Shown here piece by piece: positions 25,133-34,695 of a stretch of DNA of 64,000 nucleotides; within the stretch, counting starts at the first letter, position 1, and every line of letters begins with the position of its first letter. Source of the DNA: Comamonas fluminis (GTDB lineage: Bacteria; Pseudomonadota; Gammaproteobacteria; Burkholderiales; Burkholderiaceae_C). The translations under genes and the position numbers were made by a program. The DNA lies in NCBI RefSeq assembly GCF_019186805.1, contig NZ_CP066783.1, positions 2,059,501 through 2,123,500 on the forward strand, written 5' to 3'. The notes beneath the pieces were generated by a model. The model saw only the letters and a list, made by a program, of their open reading frames with translations, ran no database searches and was not told where the DNA came from.

Positions 25133-26149
25133 ATGAATCAACCTACGCTGAACTACGTATCGTGTCCCGGAGCTTCTGCAGTGGCTCCCAGCTGGGCCAG
25201 TGCCCAGCGTCGTCAAGAAATTTCCAGTCAGCCGCAGGGCATGCACCGCATGGCGTACTGGGAGTGGAACCATACCGGCAATCCAAGGCATCCGCATGTC
25301 ATCGTTTGTGTGCATGGCCTGTCGCGTCAAGGGCGCGACTTTGATGTGCTTGCCCGTGAACTGAGCCGATTTGCCCGTGTGATCTGTCCCGATGTGGTCG
25401 GGCGCGGCCAGAGCGACTGGCTGGCAGACCCCATGGGCTATCAGGTGCCCATGTACGCCGCAGACATGCTGGCGCTGCTGGCACAGGTTCACGCCCAGGC
25501 TCCCATCGAGACGCTGGACTGGGTGGGCACCAGCATGGGGGGGCTGATTGGTATGGGCATTGTGGGTCAGCCGCAGTTGCCGCTGCCTGTGCCCGTGCGC
25601 AAGCTGGTGCTCAATGATGTGGGGCCGGTGATTGAGTGGCAGTCGCTGGAGCGCATTGGCTCTTACCTTGGTAAAAGCTTGCATTTCCCCAACTTTGAGA
25701 GCGCTGCCGCCGCCATGCGCTTGATATCCGAAGGATTTGGCCCACATAGCGATGAGCAGTGGGCAGAGCTTTCACGGGCGATGGTTGAGCCTGATCCGCA
25801 AGGTGGCGTGGTTCTGCATTACGACCCTCGTATTGCTGCACCTATGGCGCAGATGACGCGAGAGGCCGCTGAGGCTGGAGAAGCGCTGCTGTGGCAGCTG
25901 TATGACCAGATCCAGGCACAAGTTTTGCTTGTTCGTGGCGCAGACTCTGATCTGCTGTCCAGCAGCACTGCCAAGGCGATGGCCGAGCGCGGACCCCGTG
26001 CACATTGTACGGAACTGGAAGGCGTGGGGCATGCTCCTACGCTGGTAGCGCCTGGGCAGGTCGCTTTGATACGAGAATTTTTACAAGGGGATAAGGGTTT
26101 GCCAACAAGCATCAGTCTTGAACAGCAAGCCCAAGAGGAAGCTGAATGA
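25133..26149 (+). CDS. Alpha/beta hydrolase coupled to relA
   Basis: A 338-residue alpha/beta-fold hydrolase with the oxyanion region VHGLSRQGRDFD (near residue 62), the nucleophile elbow GTSMGG (Ser near residue 126), a catalytic Asp in RGADSDLL and a His in VGHAPTL near the C terminus. It has no signal peptide, so it is cytoplasmic. Its stop overlaps the relA start by four bases (ATGA), which implies translational coupling. The substrate is unknown; family members are esterases and lactonases. The start has no clear ribosome-binding site; an ATG at 25241 is an alternative. Confidence 0.85.
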   Translation: MNQPTLNYVSCPGASAVAPSWASAQRRQEISSQPQGMHRMAYWEWNHTGNPRHPHVIVCVHGLSRQGRDFDVLARELSRFARVICPDVVGRGQSDWLADPMGYQVPMYAADMLALLAQVHAQAPIETLDWVGTSMGGLIGMGIVGQPQLPLPVPVRKLVLNDVGPVIEWQSLERIGSYLGKSLHFPNFESAAAAMRLISEGFGPHSDEQWAELSRAMVEPDPQGGVVLHYDPRIAAPMAQMTREAAEAGEALLWQLYDQIQAQVLLVRGADSDLLSSSTAKAMAERGPRAHCTELEGVGHAPTLVAPGQVALIREFLQGDKGLPTSISLEQQAQEEAE

Positions 26150-28377
26150 AGACCAGCGATATCGCAACAACAGTCTCTGACGCCGCACCCAAAATTACGG
26201 ATCCGACGCCGCATCTGATTACCGCCACTGCCGAGGTCCTGCCGGGGCAGGCCAACGCGCTGGTGCGCGCCCGCGCCTTTGCCGAACCCCTGATTGCTGG
26301 CGAAGTCATGGAAACTGGTGAGAACACGCTGGCCCACGCAGATGCCGTGGCCGCGATTCTCAAGAAAATTGGCGGCTCAGAAACTATTCAGGCTGCTATC
26401 TATCTGGTGCACGCCAGTGTGCATCTGAACAAACCGCAGGAAGTCATTGCCAAAGCGTTTGGCGAGAACTTTGCCACCCTGGCGGTGGAAACCATCAAGC
26501 TCATCCGCGTTCAGCAGCAAGCGCGTGATGCGGAGCTGAGCACCCAGCATGTCGATGGTGTGGCCACCCAGACCGAGAATGTGCGCAAGATGCTGCTCGG
26601 CTTCTCGCGCGATCTGCGCGTGGTGCTGCTGCGCCTGGCCTCGCGCCTGCAAACGCTGCGCTACTACGCGTCGCAGAAAGCAACGGTTTCGCCCAGTATT
26701 GCGCGTGAGGCGCTTTATGTATTTGCACCGCTGGCAAATCGTCTGGGCATCTGGCAGATCAAATGGGAGCTGGAAGATCTGTCCTTCCGTTTCCTGGAGC
26801 CAGATACCTATCGCCAGATTGCCCGTCTGCTGGATGAAAAGCGTGTCGAGCGCGAAGCTTATATGGAGCAGATGCGTGCCCGGCTGGAGGCCGATCTGCG
26901 CGCGCACAGCATCAGCGCATCGGTTCAGGGTCGGCCCAAGCACATCTACAGCATCGTGAAAAAGATGCGCGGCAAGTCGCTGAACTTCGAGCAGCTTTTC
27001 GATATTCGCGCCATGCGCGTCATCGTGCCCACGGTCAAGGACTGCTACGCAGCTCTTTCATGGGTGCACGAGCAGTTCACACCATTGGAAAAAGAGTTTG
27101 ACGACTACATCGCCAAACCCAAACCCAACGGCTACCAGTCGCTGCACACCGTGGTGCGTGATGAAACTGGCCGCACGATAGAAATTCAGATTCGCACGCA
27201 GGCCATGCACGACCATGCCGAGCATGGCGTGGCAGCGCACTGGGCCTATAAGGAAGCGGGCACCAAGGGCTATGCGGGCGTTTCGGCGACCAGCGAGTAC
27301 GACGCCAAGATCGCCGTATTGCGCCAGTTGCTGGCCTGGGGCAGCGATTTGACGGGCTCCGCGCAGCGTGGCTTGTTTGAAGACCGCATCTATGTGCTGA
27401 CGCCTGATGCCGCCGTGATCGAGCTTCCGCAAGGCGCCACCCCTGTGGACTTTGCCTATTCGGTGCACACCAGCCTGGGTCACCGCTGCCGTGGGGCGCG
27501 CGTGGACGGTGCCATGGTGCCGCTCAACACCGCACTGCAAAGTGGTCAGACCATCGAGATCAATACGGCCAAGGAAGACCGCCCATCGCGTGACTGGCTC
27601 AACGCGGACCTTGGTTATTTGGTCAGCAACCGTGCCAAGGCCAAGGTGCGAGCATGGTTCAATGCACAGGCCACGCACGAAACGGTTTCGCGAGGCCGCG
27701 AAGCGGTTGAGAAACTCTTGCAGCGCGAAGGCAAGACTGCTGTCAAGCTGGAAGATTTGGCAGCGCAACTGGGCTTCAAGTCTGCGGATGCGTTGTTCGA
27801 GGTCGTTGGCAAGGACGAGTATTCGCTGCGCAATATCGAGACGGTGCTGCGCCCTGCGGAAGAGGCGCCCACTGAAGACGAATTCACTCCTGTGCGCAAG
27901 GCCAGAAGCACTGACTCGCCCAAGGGCGGTGTGCTGGTCGTTGGCATGGGGTCGCTGATGACGCAACTGGCCAAATGCTGCCGACCTGCGCCACCAGATG
28001 AAATCGCTGGCTTTGTGACCCGTGGTAAAGGCGTCAGCGTGCACCGCTGCGATTGCTCCAACTACCGCGAAATGGCCGCAAAAAATCCCGAGCGAGCCAT
28101 CGAAGTCGGCTGGGATTTGCCCAAGAACGTGGAAAAGGGCGGGGCGGTCTATCCCGTAGATGTCTCCGTTGAGGCTGCGGACCGCCAGGGACTGCTGCGT
28201 GACATCTCGGATGTCTTCGCCCGCGAAAAGACCAACGTGATTGGCGTGCAGACGCAGTCGGTCAAGGGAACCGCCTGGATGACTTTCACGGTGGAAGTTG
28301 CCGATTCCGGCCGCCTGAGCAAAGTGCTTGGCATTGTGGCAACCGTATCGGGAGTTCGATCCGCCAGAAGACGCTGA
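26146..28377 (+). CDS. relA: RelA-type (p)ppGpp synthetase
   Basis: The 743-residue protein has the full long-RSH layout: N-terminal hydrolase-like HD domain (about residues 40-190), synthetase domain (about 280-370), TGS (about 410-470) and C-terminal ACT (about 670-743). The synthetase region shows EFDDYIAKPKPNGYQSLHT, the ExDD form typical of RelA rather than the RxKD form of bifunctional Rel/SpoT. The HD motif is degenerate: the position of the His-Asp pair reads YLVHASVHL, with Asp lost. Together these indicate a synthetase without hydrolase activity. It is translationally coupled to the preceding hydrolase. A separate SpoT should exist elsewhere. Confidence 0.9.
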   Translation: MKTSDIATTVSDAAPKITDPTPHLITATAEVLPGQANALVRARAFAEPLIAGEVMETGENTLAHADAVAAILKKIGGSETIQAAIYLVHASVHLNKPQEVIAKAFGENFATLAVETIKLIRVQQQARDAELSTQHVDGVATQTENVRKMLLGFSRDLRVVLLRLASRLQTLRYYASQKATVSPSIAREALYVFAPLANRLGIWQIKWELEDLSFRFLEPDTYRQIARLLDEKRVEREAYMEQMRARLEADLRAHSISASVQGRPKHIYSIVKKMRGKSLNFEQLFDIRAMRVIVPTVKDCYAALSWVHEQFTPLEKEFDDYIAKPKPNGYQSLHTVVRDETGRTIEIQIRTQAMHDHAEHGVAAHWAYKEAGTKGYAGVSATSEYDAKIAVLRQLLAWGSDLTGSAQRGLFEDRIYVLTPDAAVIELPQGATPVDFAYSVHTSLGHRCRGARVDGAMVPLNTALQSGQTIEINTAKEDRPSRDWLNADLGYLVSNRAKAKVRAWFNAQATHETVSRGREAVEKLLQREGKTAVKLEDLAAQLGFKSADALFEVVGKDEYSLRNIETVLRPAEEAPTEDEFTPVRKARSTDSPKGGVLVVGMGSLMTQLAKCCRPAPPDEIAGFVTRGKGVSVHRCDCSNYREMAAKNPERAIEVGWDLPKNVEKGGAVYPVDVSVEAADRQGLLRDISDVFAREKTNVIGVQTQSVKGTAWMTFTVEVADSGRLSKVLGIVATVSGVRSARRR

Positions 28378-28432
28378 CAGAGCTTGATGACAAGAAAGTT
28401 TCAGCTCTCAAAAAATGAGTGAAAACCCGTGC

Positions 28433-28438
28433 TACAAT
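28433..28438 (+). promoter_or_regulatory. Possible -10 box for tRNA-Val
   Basis: TACAAT lies 19 bp upstream of the mature tRNA start and is close to the -10 consensus. I do not see a good -35 element. Confidence 0.35.
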
Positions 28439-28457
28439 TCATTCATCGAACGAACAC

Positions 28458-28534
28458 AGGCGCGTAGCTCAGCTGGTTAGAGCACCACCTTGACATGGTG
28501 GGGGTCGTTGGTTCGAGTCCAATCGCGCCTACCA
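28458..28534 (+). tRNA. tRNA-Val (GAC anticodon), CCA encoded
   Basis: The 77-nt sequence folds into a standard cloverleaf. The acceptor arm AGGCGCG pairs with CGCGCCT, the D arm contains GCTC/GAGC, the anticodon arm CCACC TTGACAT GGTGG places GAC in the anticodon, and the T loop is TTCGAGT. The discriminator A and CCA end are encoded. The anticodon GAC reads GUC/GUU valine codons. It closely resembles E. coli tRNA-Val(GAC) in its D and anticodon arms. Confidence 0.97.
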
Positions 28535-28569
28535 AAATTGGCAAGCAAAACCAGAGCTTGCAACGAAAG

Positions 28570-28597
28570 TGCCCGCTAACAAGCGGGCATTTTTGTT
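28570..28597 (+). terminator. Terminator for tRNA-Val
   Basis: TGCCCGCT pairs with AGCGGGCA over four bases and is followed by TTTTTGTTT, a strong rho-independent terminator 36 bp past the tRNA. Confidence 0.9.
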
Positions 28598-29088
28598 TGT
28601 GGAGTATGAAAAAAGTACGGAAAAGCACTTCTTGAGTGCAGGCGGTCGCAGCGCTTTTCATATGTGCGGACCGTTAGGCCTATTCTGCGCCAGAGTAAAT
28701 CTTGTTTTATCCCTGCTCGGATCCGCAGGAAGAGCTGCCTGCTCCAATTTTGCGCACTGGCAATGCTTGCTGAACATCAGCCGAGGCCTTCGTTATGGGA
28801 GTCTCACGCATTTGCCTTGAAGCCATGTCTTGTTGGCATTTGATGTGCCGAAGAAGAGCGAGCCTCAGATCAAAGATGCTAGCCGTCATAGCGAGATTGC
28901 AAGGGTTTCCCATTGAGTATTTCAAGATATCAGGGGTCGCCCCACCCATGTTTCCCCGCTCGCAGGCAGTGACTCATCCACGTTGAATAGCAATCTAAAC
29001 GTCAGATTCGGGGGCCAGAAATCAAGACGTTTAGTGCGGAGAGGCTTTTGCAAGTTCTCTGCAGTTCTTGACTATGACGGGGTGATGA
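28598..29088. other. Non-coding stretch between tRNA-Val and livH
   Basis: About 490 bp with no convincing gene. Short open frames on both strands (for example 28707-28949 on the minus strand) have no ribosome-binding site or recognisable protein. It should contain the livH promoter. I looked for a repeat of the tRNA 3' end as an integration scar and did not see one. Confidence 0.4.
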
Positions 29089-29964
29089 ATGCAGGTGCTT
29101 CAGTTACTCGTTTCAGGTGTTGCGATCGGCTGTATTTACGGATTGATTGCGCTGGGCTTTGTGCTGATTTACAAGGCCACGGAAACTGTCAATTTTGCGC
29201 AGGGTGAGTTGATGATGCTGGGCGCTTTTGTGGCTTGGCTGGCGATGAGCGCATTTCAGTGGCCATTTTGGATGGCTGTGCTGGCTGCGTTGGTTGCATT
29301 GGTGTGCGTAGCAATGCTGCTGGAGTTGGCGGTCATCCGGCCAGTACTGGGGCAGCCTCAATTCACTGTGGTCATGCTAACGATTGGCATTGGCTATGTC
29401 ATGCGCGGGGCGGTGACCATGGTGCCAGCAGTGGGCACTGAAACGCATGCGCTTGAAGTCCCGTACCGTAATCAAGTGCTCAAGCTGGGTGAGCTGGTGA
29501 TCAATGTTGAGCACTTGGTGATCATCGTGGCGACGCTGCTTCTCAGTGGCTTGCTGTATGCCATGTTCCGTTTCAGCAAGCTTGGGATAGCAATGCAGGC
29601 CTCATCTCAGAATCAGCTCGCAGCCTATTACATGGGAATTCCTGTGAGGCGCTTGAACGGGCTTGTCTGGGGCTTGGCCGCTGCGGTCGCCACGATTGCT
29701 GGCATCTTGCTGGCTCCCATCACCTTCGTGCACGCCAATATGGGCTTGATTGGGCTGAAGGCTTTTCCTGCCGCAGTTGTCGGTGGGTTTGGCAGTCTGC
29801 CGGGTGCGATTGTCGGAGGCTTGGTTATCGGACTTGTAGAGGCATTTGCAGGCTTCTATTTGCCAGATGGATTCAAGGACACCGCACCTTACATCGTTGT
29901 CTTGCTCATGTTGATGATCAGGCCCAACGGCTTGTTTGGAGAAAAGCTCAGTAAAAAAGTCTGA
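29089..29964 (+). CDS. livH: Branched-chain amino acid-type ABC permease (LivH)
   Basis: A 291-residue inner-membrane permease with about eight spans. Typical LivH features are GCIYGLIALGFVLIYKATETVNFAQGE near the start (split over residues 11-38) and FPAAVVGGFGSLPGAIVGGL near residue 227. The family forms the transmembrane pore of HAAT importers for branched-chain amino acids or other carboxylate-bearing compounds. It begins an operon with livM, livG, livF, a CoA ligase and a binding protein. The ATG at 29089 is preceded closely by another frame's ATG; the ribosome-binding site is weak. Substrate is not set by the sequence. Confidence 0.9.
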   Translation: MQVLQLLVSGVAIGCIYGLIALGFVLIYKATETVNFAQGELMMLGAFVAWLAMSAFQWPFWMAVLAALVALVCVAMLLELAVIRPVLGQPQFTVVMLTIGIGYVMRGAVTMVPAVGTETHALEVPYRNQVLKLGELVINVEHLVIIVATLLLSGLLYAMFRFSKLGIAMQASSQNQLAAYYMGIPVRRLNGLVWGLAAAVATIAGILLAPITFVHANMGLIGLKAFPAAVVGGFGSLPGAIVGGLVIGLVEAFAGFYLPDGFKDTAPYIVVLLMLMIRPNGLFGEKLSKKV

Positions 29965-30026
29965 ACCCGCTTTGCTCCCAGAACGCCCATTTCTTGTACT
30001 TGTTCGCTTCTTGATCGATACCAAGC

Positions 30027-31103
30027 ATGCGTTTCATCTTTAAGACTTCGTACGACCAGGACATCAACCTGGCAAAGCATGCAGGACAAAAGGTGCTGTA
30101 CAGCATGCTGGTGCTGGCTTTGGTGGTTGCGCCATGGCTTCTCGACGGCTACTGGCTGTCTCAGCTCAATTTTGTGCTGATTTACGGAATAGTGGGTTTG
30201 GGAATCATGCTGCTGGCAGGGTTCACCGGGCAGTTTTCCATTGGTCACGCAGCATTTCTGGGGGTAGGCGCTTATACCCAAGCGGTGCTGATTAGCCATG
30301 GCTGGCCGTTTTTGTTGTGCCTGCTGGTTTCAGCAGTTTTGGCGGCTGTGGTGGGGGTCATCATTGCAATGCCTGCTTTGAGGCTCAAGGGCATTTACCT
30401 CGGTATCGCCACCTTGTCATTTGGTTTTATTGTGGAAGAAGTCTTTGCGCGATGGGAGTCCGTGACAAAAGGAAATTCGGGCATGGCAGTGCCCTCGCCG
30501 GAGATGTTTGGGTGGGATTTGAATGCAGGATCAGGCTTTTATTGGGTATGCCTTGCGCTGGCGGTGCTCAGTACGCTGGGGGTGCTGAATCTCTTAAGGT
30601 CGCCCACTGGGCGGGCGTTTGTCGCCATTCGCGACTCGGAAATTTCTGCGCAAAGCATGGGTATCCATTTGGCCCGCTACAAGACGCTGTCATTTGCAGT
30701 GTCTGCTGCACTGGCTGGCTTGGCGGGGGCGCTGTATGCCCACAAGCTCAGTTTTATCTCGCCAGAGCAGTTCGGCATCATTCAGTCGATTGACTTGCTG
30801 CTTCTCGTAGTGATTGGCGGTTTGGGTTCTGTGCATGGAGCTTTTTTAGGAGCTGTATTTCTGATCACCATGCCGCAGTTGATTGCCATCAGCAAAGACT
30901 ATTTGCCAGATGCCATTGGGCAGGCACCGGGCTTGCAGTCCGTGGTGTATGGCTTGGTTCTGATCGCTTTTGTGATTTTTGAGCCACTAGGCTTGTATGG
31001 ACGCTGGGTCAAGGTGCGAACTTACTTTGAGCTTTTTCCCTTCTATCGCAAAGGAATGTTCAAGCGTCAGAAGTCCTTCACCAAGTCGGATCGCCTGAAA
31101 TGA
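30027..31103 (+). CDS. livM: Branched-chain amino acid-type ABC permease (LivM)
   Basis: A 358-residue permease with the LivM features GLGIMLLAGFTGQFSIGHAAFLGVGAY (residues about 57-83), ALAGLAGALYAHK and the VIGGLGSVHGAFLGA loop near residue 262. It pairs with LivH to form the transporter pore. The C-terminal 35 residues (KVRTYFELFPFYRKGM and following basic residues) extend past the last span. Its stop overlaps livG by four bases (ATGA). Confidence 0.9.
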   Translation: MRFIFKTSYDQDINLAKHAGQKVLYSMLVLALVVAPWLLDGYWLSQLNFVLIYGIVGLGIMLLAGFTGQFSIGHAAFLGVGAYTQAVLISHGWPFLLCLLVSAVLAAVVGVIIAMPALRLKGIYLGIATLSFGFIVEEVFARWESVTKGNSGMAVPSPEMFGWDLNAGSGFYWVCLALAVLSTLGVLNLLRSPTGRAFVAIRDSEISAQSMGIHLARYKTLSFAVSAALAGLAGALYAHKLSFISPEQFGIIQSIDLLLLVVIGGLGSVHGAFLGAVFLITMPQLIAISKDYLPDAIGQAPGLQSVVYGLVLIAFVIFEPLGLYGRWVKVRTYFELFPFYRKGMFKRQKSFTKSDRLK

Positions 31104-31921
31104 AGCAAGACTCCACTATTTTGCTGTCGGCCCATGATCTGACCGTGCGCTTTGGTGGCGTGCTGGCTGTCAACGGGGTGTCGTTCGATGTGCGTAAAGG
31201 TGAGGTGTTCACCCTCATTGGCCCGAATGGCGCGGGTAAGACGACGGTGTTCAACCTCATCAGCCGCATCTACCAGTCCACGCAGGGCAAAATCATCTGG
31301 CACGGCTCAGACCAGCCGGTGGAACTGACCAAAGTGCCTGCACACAGGGTGGCAGCGCTGGGCATTGCACGCACATTTCAAAATATCGAGCTCTTCGAGC
31401 ATGCCAGCGTGTTGCACAACTTGCTGGTGGGCTATCACACCCATCGCGCCACCAACTTCTGGCAGGACCTGCTGTTTACCGGGACTGCACGGGCTTGCGC
31501 CAGACAGGCGCGCCTGAAGGTGGAAGAGATCATTGAACTGCTGGACTTGCAGCGCTACCGGGATGCGCTGGTGGCTGGGTTGCCGTACGGTGTGCGCAAG
31601 GTGGTGGAGCTGGCGCGGGCGCTGTGCGCCGAGCCACAACTGCTGCTGCTGGATGAGCCATCGTCTGGCCTGAATGTCGAAGAGACCGCTGACATGGTGT
31701 TCTGGATTCGTGATATTCAGAGGGTTCTGGGTATCTCGGTCTTGATGGTGGAGCATGACATGAGTCTGGTTAGCAAAGTCTCTGATCGGGTGCTGGCCAT
31801 GAATCAGGGACAGGAGCTTTCGACAGGAACACCGCAGCAAGTGCAGTCAGACCCGAGGGTGGTGGAGGCCTATCTGGGCACGATTGACGATGTATCGAAT
31901 TTGCGCAGGGAGCATGTATGA
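31100..31921 (+). CDS. livG: ABC transporter ATPase (LivG)
   Basis: A 273-residue ABC ATPase with Walker A GPNGAGKTT near residue 40, the modified signature LPYGVRKVVELARAL, Walker B LLLLDEPSSGLN and the C-terminal LivG tail. It energises the LivHM pore in the cytoplasm. It overlaps both livM and livF by four bases, so translation of the three is coupled. Confidence 0.92.
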   Translation: MKQDSTILLSAHDLTVRFGGVLAVNGVSFDVRKGEVFTLIGPNGAGKTTVFNLISRIYQSTQGKIIWHGSDQPVELTKVPAHRVAALGIARTFQNIELFEHASVLHNLLVGYHTHRATNFWQDLLFTGTARACARQARLKVEEIIELLDLQRYRDALVAGLPYGVRKVVELARALCAEPQLLLLDEPSSGLNVEETADMVFWIRDIQRVLGISVLMVEHDMSLVSKVSDRVLAMNQGQELSTGTPQQVQSDPRVVEAYLGTIDDVSNLRREHV

Positions 31922-32688
31922 CTGCGGTGCTTGAACTTCGCAATGTAGAGAGCGCATATGGCCCCATCAAGGCTATTCGGGGCGTGAGCCTGCAGGTCAA
32001 GCAGAGCGAAATCAGCACGGTGCTGGGCGCCAATGGCGCGGGCAAAACCAGTATCTTGAAGACGATTTCAGGAATTCTGGATCCGAACAAGGGGCAGGTG
32101 ATGTTTCTGGGGGAGGAGATCACCGCACTGGACCCCTCCCAGATTGTGCGCAAAGGGCTTTCGCATGTGCCCGAAGGCCGCGAAGTGTTTCCTTTGTTAT
32201 CGGTGCAAGACAACCTGCTGATGGGGGCTTACACCCGCAAGGACAGAGACACCGTGGCGCGGGACATGGAGGACGTCTATGCCTATTTCCCTATCCTGAA
32301 AGAGCGTGCCGTACAGGATGCAGGGCTGCTGTCTGGTGGGCAGCAGCAGATGCTGGCTATTTCACGCGCCATTATGGCCAAGCCATCGCTGATTTTGCTG
32401 GATGAACCCAGTCTGGGCCTCAGCCCCAAGCTGACCAAGGAAATTTTTGAAATCGTGGTTCGAATCAACCGCGAGCGTGGGACCACCATTTTGCTGGTTG
32501 AGCAAAACGCCAACATGGCGCTCAATGCATCCGACTATGGCTACGTGCTGGAGAACGGACGCATCGTGATGGAGGACACCTGCGCCCGATTGCGGGAAAA
32601 GGACGATATCAAGGAGTTTTATCTTGGCATGCAAGACGACGGCGTGCGGGGTGAGCGCCGCTGGAAAAAGAAAAAGAACTGGAGGTAA
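31918..32688 (+). CDS. livF: ABC transporter ATPase (LivF)
   Basis: A 256-residue ABC ATPase with Walker A GANGAGKTS near residue 37, signature LSGGQQQMLAISRA and Walker B ILLDEPSLGLSP. It is the second ATPase of the transporter. The C terminus is unusually basic (RGERRWKKKKNWR). Its last codons provide the GGAGG ribosome-binding site for the next gene, the CoA ligase. Confidence 0.92.
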   Translation: MTAVLELRNVESAYGPIKAIRGVSLQVKQSEISTVLGANGAGKTSILKTISGILDPNKGQVMFLGEEITALDPSQIVRKGLSHVPEGREVFPLLSVQDNLLMGAYTRKDRDTVARDMEDVYAYFPILKERAVQDAGLLSGGQQQMLAISRAIMAKPSLILLDEPSLGLSPKLTKEIFEIVVRINRERGTTILLVEQNANMALNASDYGYVLENGRIVMEDTCARLREKDDIKEFYLGMQDDGVRGERRWKKKKNWR

Positions 32689-32695
32689 CCCGCTT

Positions 32696-34567
32696 ATGCG
32701 CAACCGATCTCCTGCAGGCCTGTGGGCTGCTGAAAAACTGGCGGTGACAGCAAACTTGCCGGGTGAAACCATGGCTGAAGTTTTCTGGAATGCGGTGCAG
32801 CAACGCGCCGGGCAGGTCTGGATGCGTCAGAAAGAGCTGGGCATCTGGCAAAGCTGGACCTGGCGGCAGGTGGGCGACATTGTGGAGGAGATCGGCCATG
32901 GCTTGCTGGCTTTGGGGGTGAAGCCGGGCGACTGCATTTCGATTCTTGCGAACACCAAGGCCGAGTGGATGTGGAGCGACATGGCAATCCTCAGTTGTGC
33001 AGCAGTCTCCAATGGCATCTACCCCACAGATGCGTCTGAGCAAGTCAAGTATCTGTGTCAGGACTCTTCAAGCGTGGTGCTGTTTGTGGAAGATGACGAG
33101 CAGCTGGACAAGGCTCTGGAGGTGCGCCAGCAACTGCCCTTGTTGCGCAAGATTGTCGTTTTTGACATGGAAGGCCTGCAGGATCTGGATGATGCACAGG
33201 TCATGAGCTTTGATGCATTGAGAGCGCTGGGGCGCGAACACATGCGGGTAGCGCCTGATGCACTGACACAGCGCTGGGGTGCCATTGCACCGCATGATCT
33301 CGCCATTCTGATATATACCTCTGGAACCACCGGTAAGCCCAAAGGTGCAATGCATAGCCATGGCGGGCTGGTGTATAGCGTGCGGGGCTATGCGCAGTTG
33401 TTGCCTCAGGACGAAGATGACGAACGCATGTGTTTTTTGCCTCTGTGCCATGTGGCGGAGCGTTTGGGTGGGGCCTTTTTTGCGCTTTACACCGGCACGA
33501 AGCTCAATTTCGTAGAGAACCCCGAAACTGTGCCAGAGAACGTGCGCGAGATTGCGCCGACTGTGGCAACAGCCGTACCACGCGTGTGGGAGAAGTTCTA
33601 TTCCGCTGTCACCATTGCCCTGAAGGAGGCTGGCTCACTTCAGCAGGCGGCCTATGGCTGGAGCATCGGGATTGGGCATGACATTGCGGATAGGGTGCTG
33701 CGAAAGGAGCCTGTTGGCGGCTTGTTGAAATGGAAGTTTCGCGTGGCTCGCGTGATGGCGCTCAACAATGTTCGCAAGCTGATTGGCGTGCACCGGGCAC
33801 GTCTGCTGGTAACAGGTGCGGCGCCTATCTCGCCAGAGCTGGTGCGCTGGTACCTGGCTTTGGGTATTCCCATGGTTGAAGTCTGGGGCATGACGGAGAC
33901 TTGCGGGGCTTCTACCGCGGTGCCGCTGACGGATATTCGACCTGGCTCGATCGGCCAAGCGGTTCCCTATAACGAGGTCAAGCTGGCGGAAGGCAGCAAC
34001 GAGATTCTGGTGCGAGGCCCCAATGTGTTCAAAGGCTACCTGAACTTGCCGGATAAAACAGCCGAAACGATCGATGCTGACGGCTGGATGCATTCGGGCG
34101 ATGTAGGAGCTGTCAGCGAGGACGGGTTCTTCCGTATCGTGGATCGAATGAAGGACATCATCATCACGGCAGGCGGCAAAAACATTACTCCCAGTGAGTG
34201 GGAGAACGCACTCAAGTTCAGCCCCTATGTCACTGATGCGGTGGTAATTGGCGATGCACGGGCGTACCTCACGGTCATCATCATGATTGACCATGAAAAC
34301 GTGGAGAAATTTGCGCAGGACAGCGATGTTCCGTTCAGCAACTACGCCAGTCTGACGCGTGCGCAAGAGGTGCAGGAGCTGATTCAGCAAGAGATTGACC
34401 GCGTTAACACCAAGTTTGCGCGGGTAGAGCAGATCAAGAAATTCTTCCTACTTGATACCCAGCTCAGCGCAGAAGACGAGGAGTTGACACCGACCATGAA
34501 ACTCAAGCGCAAGCTGATTCAGCAGAAATACGCAGCCCAGATTGAGGCGATGTACAGCGCGGCTTGA
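32696..34567 (+). CDS. AMP-forming acyl-CoA synthetase (long-chain FAA1-like)
   Basis: A 623-residue adenylate-forming ligase with the P-loop YTSGTTGKPKGAM near residue 206, the EVWGMTETCGAS motif near residue 400, and the C-terminal GRxK-like MKDIIITAGGKNITPSE near residue 495. The length and C-terminal region fit long-chain acyl-CoA synthetases that activate carboxylic acids to CoA thioesters at ATP cost. It starts at 32696, where GGAGG from the livF end is used; an in-frame start at 32624 would overlap livF. It lies within the livHMGF operon, before the operon's binding protein, so it probably activates the imported acid. The substrate (fatty, aromatic or branched acid) is unknown. Confidence 0.9.
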   Translation: MRNRSPAGLWAAEKLAVTANLPGETMAEVFWNAVQQRAGQVWMRQKELGIWQSWTWRQVGDIVEEIGHGLLALGVKPGDCISILANTKAEWMWSDMAILSCAAVSNGIYPTDASEQVKYLCQDSSSVVLFVEDDEQLDKALEVRQQLPLLRKIVVFDMEGLQDLDDAQVMSFDALRALGREHMRVAPDALTQRWGAIAPHDLAILIYTSGTTGKPKGAMHSHGGLVYSVRGYAQLLPQDEDDERMCFLPLCHVAERLGGAFFALYTGTKLNFVENPETVPENVREIAPTVATAVPRVWEKFYSAVTIALKEAGSLQQAAYGWSIGIGHDIADRVLRKEPVGGLLKWKFRVARVMALNNVRKLIGVHRARLLVTGAAPISPELVRWYLALGIPMVEVWGMTETCGASTAVPLTDIRPGSIGQAVPYNEVKLAEGSNEILVRGPNVFKGYLNLPDKTAETIDADGWMHSGDVGAVSEDGFFRIVDRMKDIIITAGGKNITPSEWENALKFSPYVTDAVVIGDARAYLTVIIMIDHENVEKFAQDSDVPFSNYASLTRAQEVQELIQQEIDRVNTKFARVEQIKKFFLLDTQLSAEDEELTPTMKLKRKLIQQKYAAQIEAMYSAA

Positions 34568-34695
34568 TGGGGAGTGAGCAGGTATTTGAAGGGTGCCGTA
34601 ATGAGGTGCTGGCGCGCAGACCAAAGAGCCCCTGCGCGGCGGCTGCCTGTCAAGGGTGGGGATGGGGCTTCTGCTTAACTTGAATGGAGACAGTT

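Noticed and set aside
28707..28949. 80-codon minus-strand frame after tRNA-Val
   Set aside because: No ribosome-binding site, no recognisable motif, and random-looking composition; kept only as non-coding region.
28458..29088. Possible integration scar (att site) at tRNA-Val
   Set aside because: No repeat of the tRNA 3' end was found downstream and no integrase gene is present in the window.
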